Assembly (NCBI GenBank): GCA_016858145.1
Contig: JAEHOE010000008.1
Span: 992,001 to 1,056,000, forward strand
Direction: 5' to 3'
Source of the DNA: Edaphochlamys debaryana
Taxonomy: Eukaryota > Chlorophyta > Chlorophyceae > Chlamydomonadales
Length of the DNA: 64,000 bases
Part shown: piece by piece, positions 10,892 through 23,552 of the stretch
Position numbering within the stretch: the first letter of the stretch is position 1
How the letters are laid out: each line of letters begins with the position of its first letter
The notes under the pieces: model-generated
The model's database searches: none
Told to the model about the DNA's origin: nothing
The model's input: the letters and a program-made list of their open reading frames with translations, nothing else
Position numbers and translations under genes: made by a program

Positions 10892-13800
10892 TCAGGCCAG
10901 CTGCCCACACATGACCGCCAGCACCCGCTTGAAGCCCTCCAGGTCCATGCCCTCAAACAGGTGCGTGCTGGCGGCCAGGGCCCGCAGCCGAGCGTGCAGC
11001 TGCACCAAAGGGGGGGGCCGCGCGAGCGGGCCGCCGCCGCCACTGCTGGGCGGCTGGGGCACATCCGCGCCTGGGGCGAAAGGAGGGCGCAAGAAGGGAG
11101 GGGCGGCCGAGGTTGTTGATGTGGCCAGTTGTACCACGTCCCTGGCTGAGTGAGGCACCCCGCACGGGTTCAGTAATCCCTGCCCGTCCCCCTTAGCACG
11201 AGGCCCGACTGCTTGCCCAGAGTGCCCTCAGCCCACACGCACCCAGCGCCTGCGCCCATCGCGAGTCTGTCATGAGCGCCAGTGACGTCAGCGCCATCGC
11301 CAGCTGCACGTGCTCGTACGACAGGGCGTTACGTAATGCGCCGTGCTGCGCGGCCCGCAGGTCCGCGCCACGGTCCAGCAGCAGGGACATGACCTGCGGG
11401 GCCGGGCCGTGCAGGGGGGGGGGCCAGGAGGTCGGTCCACCGTGTATGCAAGCCTGAATAGCTGTGGGCGGGTGTGTAGAGGACACTGGCAGCGTGCCAG
11501 GCCGGACAGCCGGTTGCCAGACTGGTACCGACAACGCTGGTGCGATCTATGGAGGCACGAGGACGCGGTTCTCACCTCGACCGCACCCGCCTTGGCCGCT
11601 GCGCGCAGGGGCGCGTCATTGAGCGCGTGCACGTCGGCCCCCGCCGCCAGCAGCACCCGCACGGCGCCAAAGTGGCCCCCCCGCGCCGCCGCCCGCAGCG
11701 GGTGGTCCCCGTTCACACGCACGTTTGCGCCGGCGCGCAGCAGCCTCCGCACCACGCCCGTGTGGCCCCCGCCCGCGGCCTCCACCAGGGCAAAGTCCCT
11801 GCCCTCCGCCCCGGCCCCCAGCAGCGCCTCCACCACGTCCGCCGCGCCCCACCGCGCCGCCAGCCTCAGCGCTCCGTCCTGGGCGCTGCCGGTGTCGGCC
11901 CCCGCCTCGAGCAGCTGGCTGGCAACCCCCGCGTGGCCGTGTGTGGCGGCCATGCGCAGGGCCTGGTCCAGGTGCCCCGCGCCCGCGGACAGCAGCCGCG
12001 CCACCACGCCGCCGTGGCCTGCCTGGGACGCCTGCGACGTGAGTAGAGGGATGTCGTCGGGGGTGGTGTATCTAATGAGGTGGCGAGGCAGGAGGAATCA
12101 GGCAAGGAGGTGACAGAGATTTGGCAACATGTGGAGCTCGTAGCGCCATCCACCAGCCCACTAACCCACAGTCCCTCTTTCCTGTTGTCCCATCCCGGGT
12201 TTCCAGAAGCTCGCTCACCCGCCTCAGCGCCTCGTCGTTGACCGCCCCCGCCTCCGCCCCCGCCCCCAGCAGGAGCGCCACCACCGCCTCGTGCCCCTCC
12301 CGGGCCGCGATGCGGAGGCAGCGGTCCCGCTTGGCGCGGGCGTCCGCCCCCGCCGCCAGCAGCACCCGCACCACGTCTGGCCAGCCGTGGATGCAGGCGC
12401 CGTACAGCGCGTCATCCTGCGGTATGGCCGTACACGCCATGCAGCCAACGGTCAGAAAAAAGAAGCTGGGCAGCGGACCCCAGCGCTCGACCCTTGCATC
12501 CCCCAGCATACGGTACTCGGACCCCAAAGCCCAAAGGCCCCCGCCCCCGCTTCTACGGTACGTCCCAAGCACCTGGCAGGCGTGCACGTCCGCGCCCAGC
12601 CCCAGCAGGTGCTGCACCACCGCCAGGCGGCCCGCGCTGGCGGCGGTGCGCAGCGCCTGGTCGTGGTTGTCGTGCAGGTCCATGCCGGCGTCCAGGAGCA
12701 CCTGGGGGTGGGGGTGGAGTGTGGGGAGGGGGTGGTGGGGGTGGGGCCGGTGGGGGCTCAAGCGGGCTGTGGGAGGCGAGCAGTAGGTTGAGCTAGAGGA
12801 GCTGTGGACTGCGAGCCATCCGGAGTGCAGGGCTCGTGGGGCACAGGTCTCGGGCCCTGCCACGTCAACAGCGGTACCGGTATCCATGTGCACATGGAGC
12901 AATGCTCGCGCTTGCTTGCCCAGGCGCAGCCCTTGGTGTTGGTGCCCCTAACAATACCTTCCCCTTCCCCCCTTGACTCCCTCCCCTCCCCCTTCCCATC
13001 TTTCTGCCCCCCTCCCCCTCTCCCTGTGCGCCGCTCACCTGCACTGCGTCCACGGAGCCCCCGCTGGCGGCGTACCACAGGGCGGAGGGCACGGCCTCGG
13101 GTCCCGCCAGGGCGCCCTGGGCCAACAGGTGGCGCATGAGGGGCACCTGGGGGGCATGGTCCGCATGCAAGGGGGCGTGAGCCACACAATAAACGGAGCA
13201 CGGCACCGTCTTGTGCGGATGCGCGGGACGAGCTGGACGGGCTGGCCTTGAATGGTTCGAGCGCAAGCGACAACGCTGCTTGTGGCTCCAGCTTAGGCGT
13301 TGACGAAAAGCATGGGCTCACCCCCCGACTCCATCCCTCCATCAACGGGCCGCCTACCTGCCCCCCACGGGCCGCGCCCTGCAGCGCACTCGACAGCGGC
13401 GCCGCCGCCGCCAGCAGTACAGTGACGCACTCAGCGTGGCCGTACTGGGCCGCGCCGTACACCGCACAGCTGGCGCCGTCCGCGCCCAGTCCGAGCAGGT
13501 GTACGACGATGGCCTTGTGCCCATTCACGGCAGCCTCGCGCAGCGTGTCGTACAGGATGCTGGCGCCGCGGCTGAGCAGCAGCAGTACCACGGCCTCGTG
13601 CCCCGCGGCAACGGCGGCGTTGAGGGCGGCCTACGCGGGTGTGAAGAAGAGGGGAGAGGGGCAGTGGCTTTGGCGGCCTACCGGTAGCATGGTCAAATTT
13701 CAAGGAAAGCCTGGCTTCAGGCCATCAAGTTTGCTTCAGGCCACCTCCCGCGAGTCCCCCGCCTTCTAGACTTGCTGTCTCCCATGAGCAGCCCTGGAGA

Positions 13801-14574
13801 CGCCCTGAGTCACAACCACTGTCTTGCTCTCCCATGCCGTACGTGCCGTACCTCGCCATCGCAGTGGATCTCAGCCCCCAGGTCCAGGAAGGCCGTGACG
13901 ATGAGGAGCAGGCCCCGGCCCGCGGCCCAGGCCAGGCCCGTGGACTCCCAGGGGGGCCGGTCCGAGGGCAGGTGGGGGGCCCCGACCTTGATGAACTCAA
14001 GCAGCAGCTCGATAGCGCGGGAGCCGTCAGGCCGGAGGTCGGGTGGCAGGCAGGGTGGGTGGGGCTCTTCCGACGCCCAATCGTCCAGGACCTTGCGGTG
14101 AGGTGAAAGGAAGAGGGGAGGGAGGGTGTGTATCGGGGCGTGCCTGTCGGGCTGCACGTGAGGGGCGGGTTGACGACCGGCCCCAGTCCGCAGTCCCCAG
14201 GCTTGCCGTCCCCAGGCCGTGTTTGTCTCCAGGCCGGCTGTCCCCGCAGCCCCCTGCTAAAGGACTGCACATGTGGGTTGGGTTGACGACAGGCTGAGGG
14301 GTGGGTGCATGTGTGCACCGCTCACCTCGAGGAGGGGGCGGCACACAAGCGTCGGGGCCAGGAGGCGGGGGTCGCCGACCAACACCGCGTAAGCGTCGCG
14401 CAGGTCGCGGCATGCACATGCCGCCCTGGCCGCCGAACGGATGCCACACCGCGTGAGGACGGAGACGAGAAGCTCGGGAGGAACTGACGCGCCGGCCGGC
14501 GCGTCTTCCAAACGCAATTCTTCTGCACCCATGTGCGCCGCGTGCAAGCTTACACTCCTAGGCGCTGGTTCCAT
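10892..14574 (-). CDS. F-box-like/ankyrin-repeat protein
   Basis: Nine exons join in phase: 14574-14326, 14091-13852, 13630-13358, 13146-13039, 12701-12573, 12416-12219, 12031-11576, 11393-11243 and 11070-10892. They give 660 residues. The ATG at 14574 is the first in frame. Residues ~30-75 (VPPELLVSVLTRCGIRSAAR ... CRDLRDAY) look like a degenerate F-box. From ~165 to ~610 there are about fifteen ankyrin units of the type GHEAVVLLLLSRGA, several exons starting or ending at the same point in a repeat. The C-terminus (FEGMDLEGFKRVLAVMCGQL) is non-ankyrin. By family precedent it would be a substrate adaptor of an SCF ubiquitin ligase, with ankyrins as the binding surface; no substrate can be inferred. 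Confidence 0.82.
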
Positions 14575-15523
14575 GGCAGTGGTTATTGAAGGACACAACT
14601 AGGTCCAACTGTGGGGCGGCTTTGGTCACTATGCGGCGTTATGAAGTGCACCGGCGCCCAGCTGAGAGGACAGCGCGGCCCTAGGCCGACGACGACGTCA
14701 GTGTCTTTGTTCCGAATTGATATGTGTGTACATGTTTCACCGCGCTGCGCTCTGTCTGAAGCGGCGCGCAGGCTGACGCGTCGTGGCGGGCGAAGCCTCT
14801 TCGTATCCAACGCGCTGGGCAGAAATGAAGCAGCGTACGTTTGCGGCACTTACAATTTCGCATTGTAATAGCGTATAGCGGCCCAGTTGAGACCCGTCAA
14901 GCCGCCCATCACCCGTTCAAACCCTAATTTCCTTGGACCAAGGTACGCGCTCCTACCCATCTTCCCGGGGAATGCCCGTAGCTTAAGCAGTACCGCACGC
15001 GCAATGACGGTTATGTCCTCCCCAGTATCCCGCCGACCTTCCCCTACCATTCCCCTCCTCTTTCACCCTGCACGGCCATCCACACGAGTTGGCGAGGGCC
15101 ACAGCGCACGTCCTTGGTATCTTGACATCAGTGCCAGGCTTTGGCCATAGGTGCAGATAGACGGCCATGCTTCCCTCATTGTCCTCAGCCATGCGGACTC
15201 GCCCATCGATGGATACAATGTCTCGGACCGGACGCAACGCAGGCGGGCATGAGAGGAGGGAGTTGGCGATATGAAAATTGTGCTGGTAAGTGCGTTGCTT
15301 GTTGGGGTTGGGGGGGAGGGGAGTCTCGCGTGGTGGGTTCGTGCGGAGGCGCGCGTGGGCGCGGGCGCATGGCGGGAAGACTTGACGAGGGTCCCCGCAG
15401 CCCACTCTCTCGCGCCTTGAATGAACACACTATTGCAATATACTCTTTACGCACCAAAGATAGCCATGCGCCCTTGCTGAGAACGTGCGAGCAGTAGGCT
15501 ATAGCTCGCCTGTCACAAACAAA
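14575..15523. other. Divergent intergenic region with a possible 5' UTR intron and a possible minus-strand exon
   Basis: This separates the ankyrin gene (-) from the low-complexity gene (+). On the plus strand, a strong gtaagt at 15286 and a cag at ~15400 could delimit an intron in the 5' UTR of the gene starting at 15524. On the minus strand, ~15234-15067 stays open and reads plausibly (RDIVSIDGRVRMAEDNEGSM), ending at gtgaaa, but I find no acceptor or start. Only one of these readings is likely to be real. A TTACAAT/ATTGTAA palindrome lies at 14850-14868. Confidence 0.35.
14850..14868. repeat. Perfect 7-bp inverted repeat carrying a TGTAA signal on each strand
   Basis: TTACAAT, a 5-base spacer (ttcgc) and ATTGTAA form a perfect palindrome. 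It contains the algal poly(A) signal TGTAA in both orientations, as a bidirectional 3'-end element would. No confirmed gene ends here on either strand. Confidence 0.55.
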
Positions 15524-18500
15524 ATGTCGCTGAAAGAGCTCAAGAGCCTTGTTCCCTTCTCGTGGGACCCACGCGCATCCAAGCATCCGCCGGGGAAGAA
15601 GGCGCTGCGCGACTTCGAGCGGGTAGGCAACCGAACGCAGCGCGGGACCACTGGCTGTAGGCCCTGGAAGTCCAGCTATCGGTGTATCGTCATCAAGGTG
15701 CTGTGGCAGCCTGAGGCGCAACCTCTCGCTTGAGCTGACGGAGCGAGCAGCTGGCGTCTGAAAATTTGGAAAATTTCCGGGAACCGGCCGCAACTTTAAG
15801 CCTTTTTAGCTTCAAGAAGCGTATCTACACCCTAGAAGACCCGGCATACATGCTCAGGGCCGTGGGAGCCGCGTGTAGCGAAGCCGGCGACGATGGGCAG
15901 CTGGGTGCAGTCCGCACGAGGCTCTCCCTCCTGTTTGCTTACGGTCCATCCATTGAATGCAGATTGAGACGAGCTGGAGGTCAGGAGCGGCCATCGAGGT
16001 AAGGCGCTGACCTGGGTCCGCCAGTGTGTGTGGGGGTCTGGACCGGGAGGTTCGAGGCCCAGCGCCCAGGAAGGTCCGGGACGCTTGTTTCGAGTTCATG
16101 TGACCCCCTCTCTGTACTACTCTCCACAGGATGGCAGCCTTGCAGATACGCCCGGGCCCTCTGCGACCCCTCGCGAGCGACGGCGGTCTGTGGGTCAACA
16201 AGCTGGTGACCAGGTGCGCGCAGGGGCACCCGCAGGCGGGCGGGCAGCCCAGGCAACTGCCTACCGCTTTCATCTTGCGCTGACCCGCACTGCCATCCCC
16301 TTCATGCTTTGCAGCCCTGGGAGAACCCCGGCGGATCATCACGCAAAGCTGCGAGCGCAGGTGCGAGTCTGCCGTACGCACTATCACACTCTCGCGCGTA
16401 CTTCTGGACTCGCCCAAGACCCGACCCACTTCGTTATCCCACTCCGCAGACCGCGCCCGCAGCCTCCTCAAGCGTAAGGCCTCCGAGCTCCAGACCCCTG
16501 ACGTCAGGCTACGTCCGCCGGCCACCCAGCCCCGCTCGGGGGGCCCGCCAGGGACCGACCCAGATCGCCAGGCACGGCCCAGCCAACCCAAGTCCGCACC
16601 CAAGTCGGCTCAGCCCCGGCCTCCACGCCCCAGCACTGACGGTGACGTCGGGGCGGCGCCGGGCACCGCAGCCAAGCCGACGCCGGGCCCCGGGTCGGGA
16701 ACAGGGGAGCGAGGCCTGGCGATGCGGCCACCCAAGTGGACCCCAGCCCGTGGCGCCTTCCCGCTGCCGTCGCCCGAGGCGCACGCCACGCGGCCGGCGG
16801 CAGCTGCACCGGGCGGCACTCCGCTAGCGGGCACGGACATGGACGCTGCTGCGGGCGACGCCGAGGACAGCGCCGACAGGCTCCTGAAGAAGCGCATGTC
16901 GGGCTCGGGCTCCGGTGTGGCACGGAGCAACGGGGCCGTCGGCGCGTCGGCACAGGCCGCAGGCACGGAGGCGCCCGGCCCAGCCGCGTCCCCGCTGCCG
17001 CCCACAGACACCGGCGCGACGGCGCAGGACGCGTCTGCTCTCGGGCAGCGGACGCCGGTCCCACCCGCAGCGGCCGACGCAGCGGGGCCTACAGCAGGTG
17101 CCCAGGCGGGGACCGCGGCTGGGCTCGAGGCGCCCGCTCGGCCCACGCTCGTCAAGCTGACGCCCACCACCGGACGGCCCTTCGTGCTGCAAGGAACCGT
17201 CGTCGAGGGCAACTCCTCCGGCGCGAGCCCCTCACCGCCCAGCGGCCAGCAGGCTGGCCCCGCCGCTCCCGTCATCGCGCGGCCCGGCCCCCGGCACGCG
17301 GACGAGGATGGCGAGGACTACGACCCCTCCACCGCCCGGCCAAGCCCTCTGCAGGCCAGGCCCTCGCCTTCAGGCGCCACCGTCGGGCGGCAGCCGCCTC
17401 CGCCGGCTCCCAAACTGCCGCTGGACAAAGACTCGGCAACAGCCGCCCAGGCAGGTCCTCGCATGATGCCGCCCGCGGCTCGGTCACCGCTGGCCAACCG
17501 ACAGCTCGAGTCGGGCAGAGGCGCTGGCAGCAACAGCGGCAACCAGGGCAAAGCCGCAGGCGGAGCCGTGCCCCCCGGCCGGATCCTGCCCCCTTTCCCA
17601 GGGCAGCAGACCGCAGACCGCGCGCGTCAGAGCCAACAGGCGGTCGGTGCTGGCACGTTCGGCGTCGCCGTCAGCGCGTCATGCGTGGGCGTCCAGTCCG
17701 CAGCCCCCGCTACCAGCCAACACCAGCCCGCCCTGCAACCGCAAGCGCACTCGCAACAGCCCGGCAAGGAGCCCGTCAGGGCCCCCGCCCCACCCAAGCC
17801 GTCGACGACATCAGCGCAGGCACGCGTTCCGGCCGTGCCCGGCAGGGCGGCAGGGCACCCTGGGCCGCAGGGCAAGGCGCCAGCCGCACCCGCAGGCCTG
17901 AGGCGGCGCAGCGAGGATGACGGGGGCGCAGAAGCTGGCACGAGCGCCACCGGCGCCCCTGCCGATCCCCGACCACCCAAGCGACGTGCCCTGGAGGCGG
18001 CGGCGGCAGCAGCTGCTCGCCGCGCGGCCGCCCCAGCTCCCGCCACGGCCGCCGCTGGCGCAACAGCACCACCAGTTGCTGCTGCCGCACGGCCCTTTGC
18101 TCCAGAGCAGCCGGCGCCATCCTCTGCGACGACCTCCGCTGTCGCGGGCCCCGGCGCCCAGACCACGCAGGCCCCGAGCCAGGCACCTGCCGGCTCGTCG
18201 GCCGCGGGCGGCGCCACGCTCACGCAGCAGCAGCTGCTGGTCCTGTCGCAGCTGCTGAGCCACTTCAGGGCCAACGGCTGCCGCCACCCCGCCGCCATGA
18301 CGCCGGCGGAGCTGGTGGCCGCAATCTCCAAGTTCTGCCAGGTGCGGTGTGTCGTGCGGCTAGCCAACGAAGAGCGTGATGGCGGCAGTGCTGCTGGGCT
18401 GTTGACCAAGCGCGCTGTCGTAGCTCTGCACTTTCCCACCTGCGGTTGCAGTCTACCTGTCACCTTGTGCCCTTGCACCTGCACCAAGACTTGCCACCTG

Positions 18501-20792
18501 CCCCCGTTGCCGCGCAGGAGTACCTCATCCCGGCCGTGCCCTCCAACATCCAGACGCTCGCGTCCTGGCTGGGCACGCTGCTGGCCCTGGAGAGGGAGCG
18601 GCCGCAGGTGGCCGCCGCTGCGGCAGAGGCCAGGCCGCCGCCACCAATGCCGCCATCGCAGCAGCAGCAGCGCGTGCAGGACCCAGCGCCGGTGCCGCAG
18701 CGGTCGCAGCCAGAGGCCAGGCCGCAGCCTGCGGAAGTGGCTCCGAAGCAGCCGGCGACGTCCGTCGAGGTGCCCCCCCCGCTGCCCGCTCCAGCCGCAA
18801 CGGCAAGCCGCTCCCAAGCCGCTGCTATGGTGCCGTCCTACGGTGAGTGAGAAGAGCGTGGTCCGCTGCGTCTTGCAGGGGCATTGCTCGGTCCCGAGGC
18901 TCGGAACCCGGCCGTGTGCTTGAAACCGCATGCAGTGAGACACGTGTGTGCTGCGGCCGGGGTCCTCGGTACCGTATGCTGCCTCCCACCCTGCTTCCTA
19001 CCTGAACAACTGTTCCTCCTGCTCCCTCACAGACGCGCTCCCTGCCGCCGGCATCACAACCACCGCTGCTGGCTTCGCCGCTGCGGGCCCCGAGCTCGAC
19101 GTCGCCGCCCCGGCGCCCGCCGCTGCGCCGCTGCCCATCCTCCCGCTGGAGGCCGGGCCCATGGTGGCGCCCACGCCGCTGGAGGCCTTCGAGTCGGACT
19201 GGCAATCCAGCCTGTCGCCGGCCGTGATCGCGCTCTACACCCAGCTCGCCCAGAGCCAGCAGACGCTGCGGGCCGCGCTGCTGACCATCGCCGCCTCGTC
19301 AGCAGCGTCTCCCCCGCCGGCGGCTGGACCTGCGTACGCAGTGGTCTCGCCAGCGGCGGCCGCACGAGTGCTATCAGAGCCGCCAGCGCCGCAGCCGCAG
19401 CCGGCGTCCAAGCCGGCCGCCCAGGTGCCGGCCAAGTCGCGCGTGCAGCCCCAGGTGATGCCACCCGGCCCCGTCTCTGCGGCAGCCTCCGCGCCCTCGG
19501 CTGCTCCCCAGCTACCCCAGCGGCGAGCCCCGGCCCCCACCACTGCGCCGCCTCAGGCGCCGCCCCAGGCCCTGGCGCAGGCCAAGGCCCAGCCCCAGCA
19601 GGCTCCGCCACATGGCGGCTCGGCGCAGGGCACCGCTGCACTCAGGCCCACCACGGCGGCCGCACCGCCCAAGCAGCAAGGCAAGCCCAAGCAACAGCAG
19701 CAGGCGCCACAGATGGCGCCGCAGCCTATCGCGACTGGCGCTGCTGCCAGCCGCCAGCCCCAGGCCTCCACCGCCTGGCCAGCCCCCGCCCCCAAGCCAG
19801 CTACGGTCGCCCAAGCCCAGGCCCAGCAGCAGCAGGCCCAGGCCCAAGCCAAGCCGCAAGCCAAGCAGGTGCGGCCGGCTTCGGCTGCCGCAACGGCGGC
19901 CATGCCCGCTCCTGGCGCTTCGTCCAGGGTGGCCCAAGCGGTCGGCGCGCCGGCGGCGGCGGCCGCAGTGGCGGCAGCCATGGGTTCAACCGCCACTGCC
20001 CGCGCCGCTCCCGCACCCGGCCCCGTTGCAAACCCCGCCGCTGCGAAGGCCGCAACCGCGCCAGGCGCGGCCCCGGCCGCCCCCGGGCCAGCGCCACGGT
20101 CCTCCATGTCTGGGGCCGTGGCCACGCCCGCACCCGCCGTCAAGACGGCCGCGGGCCAGCCGGGCCCGCACCAGAGGCCGGGGCCGTCGCCCGCGGCCGC
20201 CACGGCTGTCGCGCTGAGCCCCTACGCGCCTTCGCCCTACGGCGTGCCTCCGGTCGTGGAGGACCTGCTCCAGCCCTCGCCTGCCCCTGCAACCCACCCG
20301 CACGCCCACCCCCACGCCCACCACCTCCACGGGCACCCCCACCCTCACATGCCCGGCCCGTATGGCTACGGCTACCCCGCCCCTCCGCACGGCGCGAATC
20401 GGGGTTGGGGCATGCCGTACGGCTCCGTGCCGTACCCGCCAACCGGCTACTCGGTAGTGCCCCCTCCTGGATACGGCGGTTACGGCTATGGGGGAGTCAA
20501 CCCTCGCGTGATGGGCGCCCACCACGCGCACCACGAGCCGTTCGCGTACGGCCACGCTGCTGCGTCGTACTACGGCCACCAACCGCCGCCGCCGCCGCAC
20601 GGGGCTCACATGCAGCCTGCGCCGGGACGGCCGCAGCCGGGACAGGGGCAGGGTGCCGGCGGGGCGGCGCCGGGCAAGTTGAAGGTCAAGCTGGGAGTGC
20701 AAGCGCCGGGGGCCACGAGGCCGGCAACCGCAGTGCCGGGAAAGCCGCAGCAGACACCGCAGGCCCAGCAGGCAGCGCCGTCGGCTAGGTAG
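15524..20792 (+). CDS. Large Pro/Ala/Gln-rich low-complexity protein, unknown function
   Basis: Proposed exons are 15524-15622, 15751-15998, 16130-16213, 16315-16373, 16450-18341, 18518-18842 and 19033-20792, giving 1488 residues. The fourth exon is least sure: ending it at gtacgc (16374) keeps frame with the long fifth exon, whereas the nearer gtgcga at 16361 would not. The first ~115 residues (MSLKELKSLVPFSW...) look structured. So do two short blocks around residues 740-800 (QQQLLVLSQLLSHFR and AVPSNIQTLASWLGTLLALE) and one in exon 7 (ALYTQLAQSQQTLRAALLTI). The rest is disordered Pro/Ala/Gln with basic patches. Near the C-terminus there is a His-rich run, then a Tyr/Gly/Pro-rich tract (GYGGYGYGG). 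This composition is typical of nuclear or RNA-granule scaffolds, but no domain names it. Confidence 0.68.
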
Positions 20793-21644
20793 GCGGTGCA
20801 TGGCCTTGCATGGCGCCTGTCCTGGGTAGCGGGTGGGGGTTTTGACATGGGGGTCGGGGGGAAGAGTGGAGGCAGAGTCTTTGCTGGGACTGCGGCCGCC
20901 GCATGCGGCCCGCCGGGTTTTGGGAAAGGGAACATGTTTGAGGGGCGCCGGCTTAGGGCTGGCAGGAAGCTGCTGGGATTGTGATGGGGGAATTTGGTGG
21001 GGACTGACGGGGCATGGTAGACGAGGGACCCGGTGAGACCAGGGCGGTGCTGAGGCCCCGGGTGCGACGGGCTGTATGAGGTGGCGGTGAGGGGTGAGGA
21101 CCGACGTGTTTACGCGGGGGTGCCCGGCGGTGTCAGGTGGTCTCAAGATGGGCAAACAGTGACCATTCAGCACGCCAAGTGCAAGACTGCGTGCCGCCTA
21201 AACTCGTGTGGACGGGGGAGTACCAGGAGGTTGGAGCCGGGAAGGGAAGCAGGAAGCGGGTTCATGTAAGTGCCTTCGTTACACAGACAAGGCAAGGGCA
21301 AGACCCGGGGCTCATGAGGGTTGTGGCCATTCTGATGCACTGGAAAGGGCGTGAGGGCCTCAAGGTGAGGCGGCTGGCAGAGGCTGGCCACGGCAGATCT
21401 GGCGCCAGCAACGTCACCGTGCCCAGCAGCGCGTAGAAGTTGTGTCCCACCGCCCTATACGACCATTGTATACCAAACTCATTTCATCCGCTAGTCCCTT
21501 GCACGCTAACTGGCAGTTCAGAGCACTGTTGCTTTCCTCGTCACCGCGACGGTCCGCCCTGCAAAGAGACACAGTTTTCCTAGTTTCAACTGATAAGCCC
21601 ACGACCACTAAGTCTGCGGCGTTTGGACGTCCGCGGTCGCGGCC
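20793..21644. other. 3' UTR of the low-complexity gene and promoter of the F-box/SUKH gene
   Basis: The first ~480 bases are G-rich 3' UTR ending near TGTAA at 21265. The remaining ~375 bases should contain the promoter of the gene starting at 21645. No other gene is supported. Confidence 0.5.
21265..21269 (+). terminator. TGTAA poly(A) signal of the low-complexity gene
   Basis: Lies about 475 bases after the stop at 20792, at the expected distance and on the gene's strand. Confidence 0.5.
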
Positions 21645-23552
21645 ATGAGCACAGATGCTCCGGAGCCGTGCGCCCTGCTTGCGCTTCCCAACTCTGTGCT
21701 CACAACCATCGCGTTCTATATCGTCGGAATCGCAAATCCGGGCCAGGTGGTCAAGCTCGCGCTGGTGAGGGTTCTCCCGCGGGGTTCTCCCCCCCCCCCG
21801 CGCCCAAGCCAGCTGACGACGGCAGAGTGCTCAGCCAGGTTGCTTCGAATGTCATGTCCCACAGACCTGTAGAGCGCTGTACAAGTCCTTAACGGAAGCG
21901 GAGGGCCTGTGGGAGGCACTGTGCGTCAGGCAAGGGTGGAGCAAGGCCCCGCGGCCTCCACCCCCCGGCCAGCTCCCCGTCGCAAGGGAGCTCGCGCTGC
22001 GCTGGCATGACTTCTACAGCCGTCGCATGGGTTGCCGCCGCAACGTGCGGTGAGCACTTAGCTTGGGCCTGAGAGCCCAGCAAGTCAAACTGGGGGCCAC
22101 TTCGTCCCTCGGGCTGGGGCCGTCGTGCACGCCTGCCCTGAGCCCCGCACCCCAGACCCAACGCCACTGCAACAAACCGCACCTTCCTAACACTCTCCCT
22201 TCCCAATACTGGTCCCAACAGGCGCTTCATGAAGCTCTACATCCCCTTCCTGAGCCGGGCCAGCAGCATGGCCCTCCTCCCCGGTGAGGCCGGCAGGGGC
22301 TGAGCGTCCTGGTCTCAGGGTGGTGGTGGGGATAGCAGCTCCCGCTCTGAGGACCTATGGTAGCCTGTGGGGCTACCCACCTATAGCCGTTTCACTGCGT
22401 CGGTACGCCTGGCAGGCTGTTGCGGGCCGCTATACGTAGGGCAGGCCAAGGCTTGACCAGCCTGGTGCCAAAGCGCCTGGTTTCTTGGAAACCTCCTTTG
22501 CTCTGACGCCGTTAAAGCCCCGTGCCTTGACCTCGGGCGTCCTCCACTTCTCCTCCACCGCAGGCGCCCTCCCGGAGGAGCTGGCGGCGTGCGAGCGGCG
22601 CCTGCGTGTGGCCCTGCCCTGGGAGCTGTGGGAGCTCTACCGCTTCCGGAGCGGCCAGGCGCCGGGGGGCCTGTGGGAGGTCGACATGCGCCTGCTGGGT
22701 GGGTCAGCAGCAGGAGGTGGGGGCCGTCTTCCTAGTGACTGGGAGACGGGATACCGCCGAGCCTCTTTCCTTCCAGCTTAGATCTAGGTGGCTTAGCTGC
22801 CGGCCGCTTAAGCCTACTGACCAAACTCCGCGTAACCTCTCCCCTGCAGGCCTGGACGAGGTCACCCTGGAGCGCCACCCCTCCCTGCCCGACTTGGAGC
22901 GCCGGCTGGAAGCCATGGGGGCGCCGCGGCCGCAGCAGCTGCAGCGACCGGGAGAGAAAGCGTCGCGCGAGGGAGCTGCAGCGGCCACCCCCTCCTCAGC
23001 AGCAGCGTCAGGAGTATCGGTGCCTGTCCCCGCTGGGGAGGCGGCTGTCCCTGGTGCGGTTGCAAGCTCGCCCGGGGCTGCGGAGCGGGAGCAAGAAAGC
23101 GGAGCAGGAGGCGAGGCAGAAGGTGGCGGTCAGCAAGGAGAGCGTGGGCATGGCGGCGGGGCAGGGAGGGGCGGCGGAGGTGGCATGAACGGCGCGGCAG
23201 CTGAGCAGGCGGCAGAGGGGGCAGCGGAGGGGGATGAGCGCATGCTCGTCGTGGCGACCAACTCGAGCTGCTCCAGGCGGCTCATGGTCGCCATGAGCGG
23301 GCGGGTGTTCTTAGCCCGAGGTGAGAAAGCTGGGCTGGTTGCGCATGGTCTGGGGGCTGGGTGGTCTGGGAGCTGGTGGAAAGTGGGGGCAGGTTCGATG
23401 ATATGGAGGGCGCGAATGCGCGGTGAGCGCTGGTCAAGGGGGTAGCATCTAAGGGACACAGGCATGCAACGGGCCGTCCTTGCACCTGCACGCACTGGCC
23501 GTTTCTCCAACACATAGATGGTGGGATCCTGCTGCACAGGCTCAGGGACTGA
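21645..23552 (+). CDS. F-box protein with SUKH-like domain (SKIP16/FBXO3 type, no ApaG)
   Basis: Six exons join in phase: 21645-21764, 21865-22049, 22222-22283, 22564-22698, 22850-23320 and 23518-23552. They encode 335 residues. Residues ~12-70 are an F-box (LPNSVLTTIAFYIVG, CRALYKSL, GLWEALCVRQGW). Residues ~125-175 (LPEELAACERRLRVALPWEL, ELYRFRSGQ) match the start of a SUKH/SMI1-like domain. A Gly/Ala/Glu-rich linker follows, then a short block (LVVATNSSCSRRLMVAMSGR). This order is that of plant SKIP16 and animal FBXO3, which are SCF ubiquitin-ligase adaptors, but the ApaG domain those proteins end with is absent. The reading frame stops at 23550-23552. An open stretch at 23674-23735 (LAAPSVSKYLQKLL) could be a further exon if a non-canonical donor were used. 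Confidence 0.7.
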
